From: JAIESQ01 sp964495375
GTDB lineage: Bacteria > Planctomycetota > Planctomycetia > Pirellulales > JAEUIK01
DNA length: 64,000 nt
Direction of reading: 5' to 3'
NCBI GenBank assembly: GCA_964495375.1
Contig: CAZBWM010000024.1
Coordinates: forward strand, 8,718-72,717
The notes beneath the pieces were generated by a model, which made no database searches, was not told the origin of the DNA, and saw only the letters and a program-made list of their open reading frames with translations. Position numbers and translations under genes: made by a program. Shown here one piece after another: positions 34,677 to 43,651 of this stretch (positions are counted from its first letter, which is position 1; the number at the start of each line of letters is the position of its first letter).

Positions 34677-36776
34677 ATGTCTAAGCACTCGCCGGACAAA
34701 ATTCGCAACATTGCCATTTGCGGCCACGGCTCCAGTGGCAAAACCACCCTCGTTGATCACCTGCTGCATGTCAGCGGCGCCGTGGCCCGGCAGGGGAGCG
34801 TCGACGAACGCAACAGCATCTGCGATTTCGAAGAAGAAGAGAAGCACCACAAGTACACGATCGAAGCCAAGGTCACACACTTCGACGACGTCGGGCTGCA
34901 CTTCAATCTGATCGACACGCCGGGCTATCCCGACTTCATCGGCCAAACGCTGTCGGCCCTCGCGGCGGTCGAGACGGCGCTGGTCACCGTCAATGCGCAT
35001 GCCGGCATCGAGGTGAACACGCGCCGCGTCTTTAAGGAAGCGGGCAAGCTCGGCCTGGGGCGGATCATCCTCGTCAACAAGATGGACACCGACAACATCG
35101 ACTTCGAGAAGTTGCTGGAGTCGATTCAGCAGGCGTTCGGCACGGCTTGCGTGCCGATCAACGTGCCGATCGGGATCGGCGCCGGCTTCAAGGGGGTTGC
35201 CAGCACCCTGAATGTGCCGGCCGACAGCACTGGCGCGCTCATCGATCCCGCGACGCTGCACGATCGCCTGATCGAGGCCATCGTCGAGGTGGACGAGGCC
35301 GCGACCGAAGCCTACTTCGAAGGGACCGAGCCGACCGGCGACGAGTTGGTCGCCCTGATCCATAAGTCGATCGCGGCCGGCACGCTGATTCCCATTGCGT
35401 TCGTGGCCGGCAAGCACAACATCGGCGTCAGAGAACTGCTCAAAGTACTCGATCTCTGCGCGCTGGAGCCGGCCAAATTGCCGCACACAGCGGTCGACGC
35501 GCAAGGCAAGGAAGTGGAGCTGGCGCCCAATCCCGATGGCCCGCTCGTGGCCCAAGTGTTCAAGACGCGGATCGACCCCTTCGTGCAGAAGCTGAGCTTC
35601 ATCCGCGTTTACTCGGGCACGCTGAAGAAAGACATGTCGTTACATGCCTCGCACGCCCGCAAGTCGGTGAAGATCACGCAGTTGCTCGAGCCGCAGGCGA
35701 GCGAAATGACGCCATGCGAATCGGCCGGGCCGGGCGAGATCGTCGCCGTAGCCAAGGCCGATGAACTACACACCGGCACCACGCTGGGAGATCTCGAGCT
35801 GCCGCATTTGGAATTCCCGCGCCCGATGGTGGGACTGGCCGTCACACCCAAGAGCCGCAACGACGAGGCCAAGCTGAGCGGCGCGCTGCACAAAATTGTC
35901 GAAGAGGACAGCACGTTCCGTATCGACCGCGATCCGCAGACCAAAGAAATGGTGATGAACGGCATGAGCGAGTTGCACTTGCAGATCGTGCAAGAGCGGC
36001 TCAAACGCCGCGACAAAGTCGAGGTCGAGACGAAGGAACCGAAGATCCCCTATCGCGAAACGATCCAGGCCAACGCCGAGGGGAGCTATCGCCATAAGAA
36101 GCAAACTGGCGGCCGCGGCCAATTCGGCGAAGTGCATATCCGCATGTTTCCGCTGCCGGGTGACGTTGACATCGACAAGTGGGCCACCAAGGAGCGGTTC
36201 GCCTCGATGCGGGCACATCACTACGATAAGGAACACAATTTCCTCTGGGTCGATTCGGTCGTCGGCGGCACCATTCCCAATAACTTTCTGCCGGCCGTTG
36301 AGAAGGGCTTCAAGGAACGGCTCGACCGAGGCGTGATCGCCGGCTTTCGCATTCAGAATGTCTGTGTCGAGGTCTATTTCGGCAAGCACCACCCGGTGGA
36401 TAGCTCGGAAGCCGCCTTCAAAACGGCCGGGTCGATGGCCTTCCGCAACCTGTTTCAACAGGCTAAGCCGGGCTTGCTCGAACCGATCGTGAAGATGCAC
36501 GTCACGGTGCCCGCCGACAAGGTCGGCGACGTGAACAGCGATATGTCGGGGCGCCGTGGACGAGTGCAGGGGCTCGAATCGGCCGGCGGCGACTTTCAAA
36601 CGGTCACGGTCGAAGTGCCTTTGGCCGAAGTGACGACGTACGCGCGCACTTTGTCGAGCATGACCGGAGGGCAAGGAAGCTTCGGCATGGAATTCAGCCA
36701 CTACGACGTAGTGCCGGGCAACGTGCAGAAGGAAATCGTCGAGAAGGCCGCGCACAAGGAGGAGGAAGAGGAGTAG
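34677..36776 (+). CDS. fusA: EF-G paralogue (EF-G2-like translational GTPase)
   Basis: This translational GTPase of 699 residues has five EF-G domains. Its P-loop is GHGSSGKTTL, not the canonical EF-G GHIDAGKTT. Switch I reads SICDFEEEEKHHKYTI in place of the RERGITI-type motif. DTPGYPDF and NKMDTD are intact. Domain IV has GGRGQFGEV. The sequence deviates as EF-G2/spdEFG2 paralogues do; these often lack full translocase activity and may act in ribosome recycling or stress. ATG 34677 follows GAGGGAAG. The C-terminus ends AHKEEEEE. A second canonical fusA is expected elsewhere in the genome. The exact cellular role is not established. Confidence 0.88.
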   Translation: MSKHSPDKIRNIAICGHGSSGKTTLVDHLLHVSGAVARQGSVDERNSICDFEEEEKHHKYTIEAKVTHFDDVGLHFNLIDTPGYPDFIGQTLSALAAVETALVTVNAHAGIEVNTRRVFKEAGKLGLGRIILVNKMDTDNIDFEKLLESIQQAFGTACVPINVPIGIGAGFKGVASTLNVPADSTGALIDPATLHDRLIEAIVEVDEAATEAYFEGTEPTGDELVALIHKSIAAGTLIPIAFVAGKHNIGVRELLKVLDLCALEPAKLPHTAVDAQGKEVELAPNPDGPLVAQVFKTRIDPFVQKLSFIRVYSGTLKKDMSLHASHARKSVKITQLLEPQASEMTPCESAGPGEIVAVAKADELHTGTTLGDLELPHLEFPRPMVGLAVTPKSRNDEAKLSGALHKIVEEDSTFRIDRDPQTKEMVMNGMSELHLQIVQERLKRRDKVEVETKEPKIPYRETIQANAEGSYRHKKQTGGRGQFGEVHIRMFPLPGDVDIDKWATKERFASMRAHHYDKEHNFLWVDSVVGGTIPNNFLPAVEKGFKERLDRGVIAGFRIQNVCVEVYFGKHHPVDSSEAAFKTAGSMAFRNLFQQAKPGLLEPIVKMHVTVPADKVGDVNSDMSGRRGRVQGLESAGGDFQTVTVEVPLAEVTTYARTLSSMTGGQGSFGMEFSHYDVVPGNVQKEIVEKAAHKEEEEE

Positions 36777-36855
36777 CCGCCCGGCGGCCCTCTCCGTGCG
36801 GCAGCGCGTGGCGCCTTTTTGGGAAAAACAGCGCACTTGCCGCTAAGATGGCTGT

Positions 36856-37182
36856 ATGGAAACTCCTCTCGAATCGGCGCCCCGCGAGCCCTCGTTTGAG
36901 CGGATGGACGAGCGCATGGTCGAGGCGCTGCGCGGCATGACGGAGCGACAGCGCCTGGAAATCGCCTGGGACATGTGGCGCTCCGCTCGCAACATGATCG
37001 AGAATTTACTGCGCGCCGAACATCCCGATTGGACGGATCGAGAATTGGCCTTCGAAGTTGCGCGAAGACTTCTTGCGGGCGAATTACCGCTCGGATGGAA
37101 TGATCGGGTTCAGGCAATGGAAGCTCTCCATCGCGGCAACTTCATGAAGCCGCCGATCAGCCGACACGAAGCACTCGACTAG
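36856..37182 (+). CDS. Small conserved hypothetical protein
   Basis: This protein of 108 residues is mostly helical and charged (MTERQRLEIAWDMWRSARNMIENLLRAEHPDWTDRELAFEVARRLL). From memory, short proteins with a RLExAxxMWRSAR..LLRAEHPxW pattern are common in planctomycetes, often beside toxin-like PIN-domain genes. That may be why it sits next to the PIN remnant, whose 3' end overlaps it by 99 bases on the opposite strand. No known domain or catalytic residue can be identified. Confidence 0.75.
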   Translation: METPLESAPREPSFERMDERMVEALRGMTERQRLEIAWDMWRSARNMIENLLRAEHPDWTDRELAFEVARRLLAGELPLGWNDRVQAMEALHRGNFMKPPISRHEALD

Positions 37183-37551
37183 CCCTCGCTCGCGAAGATC
37201 GAGGGCAATGGCCAACTGAATTGCGTCCAGCGTGCGCAAGGCATGCACGGTCGCGTGGCTAAGAATCAATTGCTCTGCTCGCTACCAATGGCGAATCAGT
37301 ACCTTGGCAACGTTTAACTGCTTCGGGCGAATGTCGGCAAGCAGCAGTGTGCGCACGGCGATCGGCTGCTCCGGAGAAACTTCCCCGATACGTACGCGGA
37401 GTGCGATCGCTGAGATCGTTTCGACGAGGCTTAGCCGGGAGATGAAGAATACCTAGCCTTGTTCGAGCAACAGCGCATCGATCTGGTCGGTGCCCGCTTC
37501 ACGATGATACCGCTTGACCAGTGCGCTCGTATCGAGAAAGTAGCCGGCCAC
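37084..37551 (-). pseudogene. Decayed PIN-domain (VapC-like) toxin
   Basis: Read from GTG 37551 the frame encodes YFLDTSALVKRYHREAGTDQ, a PIN-domain start with its first acidic residue. It continues in one frame to the PIN C-terminus (LRTLDAIQLAIALDLRER ... FVSADRRLHEVA). Two in-frame TAG codons interrupt it, at 37453-37455 and 37282-37284. No frameshift is needed, so the gene was probably lost by point mutations. PIN toxins cleave RNA at a Mg2+ site, and this copy cannot make a full protein. It is directly downstream of an antitoxin-like gene. Confidence 0.85.
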
Positions 37552-37803
37552 TTAGTAATCACCGCGTTCAGCGATCACCGACTCCGACAACGAGCCTTGA
37601 ATCGGTTTCAGTTGCTGTCGGAGATCCTCGAGCGTGCCTGGTATGCCAACTTCGCGGGTGGCCATTTCGACGACTTCGGCGTCGAGCCAATCATCGGTGT
37701 CCGAATGGACGGTGATTGCAACTTGCTGATGCTCGGCTAGCGCTAAAGGCACCAGCGGTCGCAGAACACCATTTTCGTAGATAGCTTGAATGTCCTGATT
37801 TAT
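37552..37803 (-). pseudogene. Decayed DUF104-type antitoxin with ATA in place of ATG
   Basis: The frame reads NQDIQAIYENGVLRPLVPLA, the pattern of DUF104/AF2212-like antitoxins (usually MTQTITAIYENGVLRPL), followed by HQQVAITVHSD and a charged tail, 83 residues in all. The expected start codon, 6 bases after a perfect AGGAG, is ATA. A GTG 17 codons in (37752) is the first conventional start and would delete most of the conserved N-terminus. The stop is followed at once by the PIN pseudogene. The lost start and the two stops in the toxin indicate a dead module, though translation from ATA cannot be excluded. Confidence 0.75.
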
Positions 37804-38282
37804 CGTAAACTCCTGGCATGCGGTGCTAGCAGCATTCCGAGTCGCCTGGTGCCGCGGCGCGCTCCTGCATTCGCCGTTAAATCATTATACCGATCGCCCC
37901 GGCGATCGCGCCTTTGTGCTCAATTTGCTCCCCCCGGCTGGCCGAAGAGAGACCTAGCCGCGCTTGATTTTGCCGTTCGTGCGGCCTAGCATGCGTGTGC
38001 CACTTCTATCGCTATGCGACCCACTGCGATGAACATCTCCGCCCGCTTCGCTTCGCTGCCACCGCGACCATATGCCACGGCTTCCGCCGCGGCCTGCTGT
38101 TGCACCTGTCTTTAGGGCTGACCGGCCGGAGTCCATCTGGTAGGCTCCGTGCTCGTCGCCCCTCGTCCTCGCCCCGTGTCGCCCTGAGGCGACTGGTTGG
38201 TTTTCTGGTCCTGGTTGGCGGTCGATTTTTTGCCCCCACAATGGTGGCGCGTGCGACTGCGACTTTGCGGAGCATTCCGAAC
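37804..38282. other. Intergenic gap upstream of cysE
   Basis: These 479 bases carry no gene. They should hold the cysE promoter, but I see none with confidence. Confidence 0.4.
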
Positions 38283-39251
38283 ATGGCTTCCGACACCCGA
38301 CTCAAAGAGCGTCTGCCCGAGTTGACTGAGCGCATTGTCGCCACGTATCGCGACATCGGCGGCGTGATCCACCACCTCGGTCATTGCCCGCTGCCGAACT
38401 ACGAGGCCGTCGTCGGTTGCGTCGAGGATCTCAAGGAGATCATCTACCCGGGATATCGCCGCCGCGAGGGGCTGCACCTGGGCAACGTAACCTATCACGT
38501 CGGCGACCTGATCGAAGGCTTGCACGACAAGCTGACCACGCAGATTGGCCGCGCGCTGCGGCACGAAGCAGGCGCCACGCGCCGCCCTGCCTGCGACGAC
38601 GATGCCGACTACGAAGCGCTCGGCCAGGCCAAGGCGATCGACTTTCTCGACCAGATACCCACGCTGCGCAAACAGTTGGCGCTCGACGTGCATGCCGCTT
38701 TTGAAGGGGATCCGGCCGTCAACGGCCCCGACGAAGTAATCTTCTGCTATCCCGGGCTCGAAGCGGTCACCACCTATCGCGTGGCTCATGCGCTCTACGA
38801 GCTCGACGTGCCACTGATTCCGCGAATGATGACCGAGTCGGCCCATTCCAAGACCGGCATCGACATTCATCCCGGGGCCCAAATCGGTAGTCACTTTTTC
38901 ATCGATCACGGCACGGGCGTCGTGATCGGGCAGACCTGCGAGATCGGCGATCACGTCAAGCTCTATCAAGGCGTGACGTTGGGCGCGCTGAGCTTTCCGA
39001 CCGACGCCGATGGCCAGATCGTCCGCGGCCACAAGCGCCATCCCACGATCGAAGACCGCGTGGTGATCTACGCCAATGCCACGATCCTGGGGGGCAACAC
39101 CGTGATCGGGCACGACTCGGTCATCGGCTCCAACGTCTGGCTTACGCGCAGCGTGCCGCCGCGGACGACGGTGCTCTTGGAAAAGCCGAACCTGCGGATG
39201 CGCGGCGAATACGTCGCCGAACTGGCCCCCGAGGCGAGCTACCAGATCTGA
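38283..39251 (+). CDS. cysE: Serine O-acetyltransferase
   Basis: This enzyme of 322 residues acetylates serine with acetyl-CoA, the first step of cysteine synthesis. The C-terminal left-handed beta helix (about 190-300) carries GIDIHPGAQIGSHFFIDHGTG, GETC-like GQTCEIGDHVKLYQGVTLGALS and a late GGNTVIGHDSVIGSNVWL. The catalytic Asp and His (DIHPGA, IDHGTG) are present. The N-terminal helical part matches the longer EpsC/SATase type, and total length fits that class. ATG 38283 follows GGAG; the frame upstream has no family similarity. No cysK is adjacent. It is convergent with the PEP-CTERM gene. Confidence 0.95.
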   Translation: MASDTRLKERLPELTERIVATYRDIGGVIHHLGHCPLPNYEAVVGCVEDLKEIIYPGYRRREGLHLGNVTYHVGDLIEGLHDKLTTQIGRALRHEAGATRRPACDDDADYEALGQAKAIDFLDQIPTLRKQLALDVHAAFEGDPAVNGPDEVIFCYPGLEAVTTYRVAHALYELDVPLIPRMMTESAHSKTGIDIHPGAQIGSHFFIDHGTGVVIGQTCEIGDHVKLYQGVTLGALSFPTDADGQIVRGHKRHPTIEDRVVIYANATILGGNTVIGHDSVIGSNVWLTRSVPPRTTVLLEKPNLRMRGEYVAELAPEASYQI

Positions 39252-39342
39252 ACCGGCAAAACGCTCGACGTCGCGCTCGTCATCAGGCGTGCGCGGGGCG
39301 AGCGTGCCCGGCGATGCGGCTGCCGACCCCCCCGTGGCTCAT

Positions 39343-40098
39343 TCAGACGCGCGGGGCTCCGCGGCGCTTCCTGCGCCGCGCCATCATCGCTAAGCCAAGC
39401 GCCGCGCCGCCGAGCAACACGAACGACGAGGGCTCGGGTACGACCGTCGCGATGCCCACGTTGTCCAACGCGAACCACTCCTGCGTTCCGCCTTCGTAGC
39501 CTTCGCCGAAGGCACGCCAAGAGATCGTCAGCGAACTGTTCGTGTGCGGGATCTTCTGAAACCGCGGGTCCAGCCCCATGTCGTAGGCCGAATCCTTGAA
39601 ATCGCCGCCGACGTATCCCAATTGAATGTTCTTGGCGAGCTGCACGCCCGCGGGGGGCACATAAGATTGCGGTCGGCCGTCGCTGGCAAAGGTTTCACGA
39701 AGGATCGTGGCGCCATCGACGGTGACAAGTAAGTAATCGGGGCCAGCCAGGTTCCCTTCGGCGCCGTCCCAAGAGTCGACCATCGCCAACAGGAAGTTGA
39801 TCGTGACGAAATTATGAGCCGGCAAGTTGGTAAGCGTGAGTTGCGTCGCGGCGGCGGGGTTGCCCGACGCCTGATTGCCGAGCATCTGACCGTCAAAGGT
39901 GTTCGATCCTGTCCCCAGGCCCACCCAGCCTTGCACGCCCGCTAGCAAGGTGGGGCCGCTGAGCACGGCCGACACGCCTGGTTCGACGAAGGGGGCAGTA
40001 TCAAAGCTGTTGATGTAAACGTTGGTCGCCTGCGCGGGACGCGCGACCAGACTGGCGCAACCTAATAAAAGGCCGAGGCAAATTGTGCGGAAGCTCAT
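39343..40098 (-). CDS. PEP-CTERM sorting-domain protein
   Basis: This exported protein of 251 residues starts with a signal peptide (TICLGLLLGCASLVARPAQA) and ends with VVPEPSSFVLLGGAALGLAMMARRRKRR, a PEP-CTERM tail (Pro-Glu-Pro, a hydrophobic helix and an Arg cluster) recognised by exosortase systems. The central beta-rich domain (HNFVTINFLLAMVDSWDGAEG) resembles carbohydrate- or lectin-type modules but I cannot place it. ATG 40098 follows AAGGAG at 6 bases. No exosortase is in the window. Confidence 0.92.
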   Translation of the reverse strand: MSFRTICLGLLLGCASLVARPAQATNVYINSFDTAPFVEPGVSAVLSGPTLLAGVQGWVGLGTGSNTFDGQMLGNQASGNPAAATQLTLTNLPAHNFVTINFLLAMVDSWDGAEGNLAGPDYLLVTVDGATILRETFASDGRPQSYVPPAGVQLAKNIQLGYVGGDFKDSAYDMGLDPRFQKIPHTNSSLTISWRAFGEGYEGGTQEWFALDNVGIATVVPEPSSFVLLGGAALGLAMMARRRKRRGAPRV

Positions 40099-40446
40099 GA
40101 GCAACTCCTTGGATTGAATACGAGAGCAGGCAGTGTCCACTCGGCGCAGCAAGGTGCCGAGCGCGGAAATCAGAGAAACGGTCGAGTCGACGCGAAGGTG
40201 AAGACGGAGATTGTTGAAACGTCACGCGGACCAGCGCTGGGTCCCGCCGAAGTTCAACCCGTATTCACTAGCGACTCCAGAAGAGGGCCAAGCTGTCGCG
40301 CGATTACGCCGCGCAGCCTGGCAAAAAAGCCGTCTGCCACTTACCCGGCAGCTTAGTCCGCCTCGGCGGCCAGTCAAGCGAATTGGCGGCAACTACCGCG
40401 AGAACACTCCGCAAAATCAGTGAGCGCGGTCGACGTGTAACAAAAA
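40099..40446. other. Intergenic gap upstream of the PEP-CTERM gene
   Basis: These 348 bases contain no gene. The terminator of the next gene borders the gap. Confidence 0.4.
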
Positions 40447-40474
40447 AAGCCCAGGAGTTGCAACTCCTGGGCTT
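40442..40474 (-). terminator. Intrinsic terminator of the redoxin/monooxygenase gene
   Basis: A perfect 13-bp stem (arms at 40447-40459 and 40462-40474, AAGCCCAGGAGTT with a GC loop) is followed on the minus strand by a run of T (the A-run at 40442-40448). It starts 47 bases after the stop of the gene at 40522. It is the clearest terminator in the window. Confidence 0.92.
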
Positions 40475-40521
40475 ACTCGTCGATTGTCGATTCGCAGCGC
40501 TGCGACTTATTAGTGCTGCGA

Positions 40522-42462
40522 CTAAGGTTTGTCGCTCTCAGCTTCCTTGGCGGCTGCCTCGGCTTCGGCTTTCTTTGCGGCGGTGGCGTCTTCGGCAGTC
40601 ACGCTCCCTTCGCCGGCAAAGCCATCGACCGTGGCTTCGACATCCGCGCCGTCGCCGGCGTTGGCCGCCAGCAAGTCTTCGTGCGGATCGTAGGCCGTGT
40701 AGAAGCCGAACATCATTTCTTCGAACGTTTGATCGCCAAAGGTGACCTCGGCCGTGGGGTCGGGGTTCGCCAGGTTCTCGGGCGAGTTGTCGAAGTGGGC
40801 CGTGCAGAACATGCGGCTCCCCTTGGGGACAAACTTTGGCTCGGCGAATTCGTAGCGCAGTTGCCAATTGAAGTCCCAACGGGGCACGTTCAAAATCACT
40901 TCGCGCGTGCCATCGGGATACTCCAACTCGTACTTGAAGTCCTTGCCGCGCAGGTGCATGTGCGGAGTGAGGTTCAACATCACGGTGTCGCGCATGAACT
41001 TGTGCTTGGCGGTCACCTCGTAGTTGCCGTCCCCCGCGGGGATCTTGAAGCCGACCATGCCGGCCACGCCCCCTTTCATCTTGCGCTTGATCGTTTTGGG
41101 ATCGGCGAAGACGACGCCGATCGAGCTGCGATCTTTGGACACCACGCCATTAGGCGTGTAGTGCATCTGGAACACGAGCTTCGAGTTGGCCGGCACGAAC
41201 GTGGCCGCACCCTCGGGCGCGGCAATCGGCAGGCTGCCCGGCGCGAAGCCGGCCAGACCGCCACGGCGTCCGAACGCGCCCGACTGATCGCCCGGCGGCT
41301 GCACGAACACGATGATGTGGTGCACGACCCCACGGTTATCGGGGCGCGCCTCGGAAATCTTCACCCACTTGTCTTCCTTCCAGCCGGGGTCGACCGTGAA
41401 GTACTGGTAATCGACGACCCCTTCGGCCGGCACGGTGAACGGTTCGTCGGCCATGTAGATCACCTGATCTGGCTGGCCGATGCGCCACCCTTCGACGAAC
41501 TGCCGCGGGGCGGGCAGATCGCTCGCGTTCCCTTCGGGGCAGCCATTGTCGATCCAGGAATTAAGCAACCGCTTCTCTTCGTCGGTCAGTCGCGCGTCGT
41601 TCGCGAAGTGGCCAAACGCGGGGTCGGCAAACCAAGGCGGCATACGACCTTCGCTCACCACTTCCTTCATCATGGGGGCCCAACCCACCACTTCGTCGTA
41701 GGCCGTGAGGCTGAAGGGAGCAACTTCGCCCGGTCGGTGGCATTCGACGCAGCGATTCTGCAAGATGCTGGCGATGTGTTTGGTATAGGTGACTTCACCC
41801 TGCGGCTCCGTCTTGCGGACGCGGCCAATCAAGCAGCCATCGGCCGGCATGATCGGTTCGCTGACGGGTTTGCCGGCCAGCAGCTCTTCGATGGCCACGG
41901 CCAGATCGCGACGCTGCAAACGCGGCTTCGCATAGCCGGCGCCCGTTTGAAATCCGTATTGATCGTCGATGCGGCCCCAGTAGCGGATCCGCCGCTCGCT
42001 GTCGAGCACGAACACCTCGGGCGTGCGCACCGCGCCAAATTGATCGGCCACGCGGTTGTCGAGATCCTTGAGCATCGGAAAATCGAGCTCATAGACGCGG
42101 GCGAAGGTGCCAATCTCGGTCATCGAGTCTTGCAGATTGGAGTCGATGGCGACGAAGGCGACTCCCTGCTCGCGAAACTCCTTGGCCAGGCCGACCAATC
42201 GCGTGGCGTAGACCTTGGCCAACGGGCATTCGGTTCCCAGGAAGGCGACAACAACCAACTTCTCGCCGGCAAAGTCGGCCAGGGTGCGTGTCTTGCCGTG
42301 GAAGTCGGGCAACGAGAACGAATCGATCTGGCGGCCCAGGCACTCAGCTTTATTGGCTTGGCTATTCCCGTTGAGCTCGGCACCCAGAGTGCCCTTGGTG
42401 GCGCAGAGCAGCATCGCCAAGGCCAGTGTTCCAGCTACAACAACGACTCTATCTCGTTTCAT
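40522..42462 (-). CDS. Redoxin/cytochrome c/copper monooxygenase fusion, paralogue
   Basis: This exported protein of 646 residues has the same layout as the protein at 25573. It has a signal peptide (VVVVAGTLALAMLLCATKG), a redoxin domain with GTECPLAKVY (one Cys), a c-type haem site CVECH, and a copper-monooxygenase-like half with VVHH, QMHYTP, PHMHLRG and EEMMFGF, so all copper ligands are intact. The C-terminus adds a charged, Ala/Glu-rich tail (ATAAKKAEAEAAAKEAESDK). Translation starts at ATG 42462 after AAGGAA; the open frame extends far upstream but without similarity. An intrinsic terminator follows. The substrate is unknown. Confidence 0.88.
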   Translation of the reverse strand: MKRDRVVVVAGTLALAMLLCATKGTLGAELNGNSQANKAECLGRQIDSFSLPDFHGKTRTLADFAGEKLVVVAFLGTECPLAKVYATRLVGLAKEFREQGVAFVAIDSNLQDSMTEIGTFARVYELDFPMLKDLDNRVADQFGAVRTPEVFVLDSERRIRYWGRIDDQYGFQTGAGYAKPRLQRRDLAVAIEELLAGKPVSEPIMPADGCLIGRVRKTEPQGEVTYTKHIASILQNRCVECHRPGEVAPFSLTAYDEVVGWAPMMKEVVSEGRMPPWFADPAFGHFANDARLTDEEKRLLNSWIDNGCPEGNASDLPAPRQFVEGWRIGQPDQVIYMADEPFTVPAEGVVDYQYFTVDPGWKEDKWVKISEARPDNRGVVHHIIVFVQPPGDQSGAFGRRGGLAGFAPGSLPIAAPEGAATFVPANSKLVFQMHYTPNGVVSKDRSSIGVVFADPKTIKRKMKGGVAGMVGFKIPAGDGNYEVTAKHKFMRDTVMLNLTPHMHLRGKDFKYELEYPDGTREVILNVPRWDFNWQLRYEFAEPKFVPKGSRMFCTAHFDNSPENLANPDPTAEVTFGDQTFEEMMFGFYTAYDPHEDLLAANAGDGADVEATVDGFAGEGSVTAEDATAAKKAEAEAAAKEAESDKP

Positions 42463-42814
42463 AGCAATTCCTTGCAGCTCTGAATTCGCGTGGCTGTCTG
42501 CCCGCGAGCCCCGTGAGAGGATTTCCATTCGCACGCTAATGAATTCTGTGCGGCGTGTCAATCTGTCCGTCGGGGGGGGCCGACCGCTTCCTGGGGTTGC
42601 GCCAAATTCCGTTCGCCACGGTAGTTGATTGTCGATGCTGGCGTACCTGGGGACACGCGGGCCGGGCGACGTGCGGCAGTTGCTAGCTGGGCAATTTGGG
42701 CAGTGGTGCGTGGAGGGTCCGTTGGAAAAGCGTGTGCCACGACGGGCTCTGCCGTGCTCCTTCGGCACGCCGCAAAACGCGACACGGGGCGGTGCCCGTG
42801 GCCCACGATGTAGG
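42463..42814. other. Intergenic gap with hairpin-forming sequence
   Basis: These 352 bases have no supported gene. The part at about 42730-42808 contains GC-rich inverted repeats (GTGCCACG, CGGTGCCCGTGG) that look like degenerate repeat elements. Confidence 0.4.
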
Positions 42815-43651
42815 TCAAACGGACCCACAAACCAGCGGTGCGAGGCACGCGGCCAGTTGCCTGAGAAACGCCTCGCGCGCGGTATCGATGAAGAAGTGGC
42901 CGCCGGCGAACGTGTGCACCCGAGCGGTCGAGGTAGTATGCTCGCGCCAGGCAGCGAGCGTTTCGAGCGGCCAGTCGAAGTCGTCGATGCCGCCGAAGAC
43001 GGTGATTGGGCAGTCGAGCGGCGCGGCCAACTGGTAGGCATAGGTTTCGCAAACCGCAAAGTCGGCGCGGATCAACCGCAGCATCCGCGCGCGACGTTGG
43101 GGATCGTCGAGCACCGCGGCCGGCACGCCGCCGAGCCGCTGCAGTTCGGCCACCAGCGCCGGTTCACTACCACACGCCAAGGCCGGACCAGGATCGGGCA
43201 AATGCGGAGCGCCGCGCCCCGCGACGAGCAACCCGCTGACGGGCACTTTATGGCGATCGCGCAACTGGCGCGCCAATTCAAAGGCCACGAGCGCGCCCAT
43301 GCTGTGGCCAAAGAGCGCGCAGGGCCGATCGGTGAGGGCGCCGTCGCGCACGGCAACCAGCTCATTGGCGATCACTTCGACCAGCGAGTCCATTCGCGTC
43401 AGCGGTGGCTCATCGCGACGCGACGCTCGGCCCGGGAGCTGAACGCCCCAGAGCTCAACGTCCGCTGGCAAGCTGTTTGTCCAACCGCGAAACGCCGCCG
43501 CGCTGCCCCCGGCGTACGGAACGCACAGCAGGCGTAGCCGAGCATTGGGGCGCGGCGAGTCACATTCGAGAACGCGGTCGCTCGAAGGCAATTCGACGTC
43601 CGCCGCTGGCAGACGGGTGCCGCGCACGATGTGTGGCCGCTGCTCGGTCAT
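42815..43651 (-). CDS. Type II thioesterase (GrsT/TesA-like)
   Basis: This alpha/beta hydrolase of 278 residues is of the kind that unloads misprimed carriers from non-ribosomal peptide or polyketide synthases. It has LLCVPYAGGSAAAFRGW near the N-terminus, the nucleophile elbow GHSMGALVAFELAR (Ser near 117) and the catalytic His in FAGGHFF near the C-terminus. The first 35 residues are a variable extension. ATG 43651 overlaps the TatD stop by four bases, so the two are cotranslated. No synthase is in the window, so the carrier partner is unknown. Confidence 0.88.
   Translation of the reverse strand: MTEQRPHIVRGTRLPAADVELPSSDRVLECDSPRPNARLRLLCVPYAGGSAAAFRGWTNSLPADVELWGVQLPGRASRRDEPPLTRMDSLVEVIANELVAVRDGALTDRPCALFGHSMGALVAFELARQLRDRHKVPVSGLLVAGRGAPHLPDPGPALACGSEPALVAELQRLGGVPAAVLDDPQRRARMLRLIRADFAVCETYAYQLAAPLDCPITVFGGIDDFDWPLETLAAWREHTTSTARVHTFAGGHFFIDTAREAFLRQLAACLAPLVCGSV

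Noticed and set aside
40447..40474. Perfect palindrome as a transcription-factor operator
   Set aside because: Its position right after a gene and the following T-run on the same strand fit an intrinsic terminator better.
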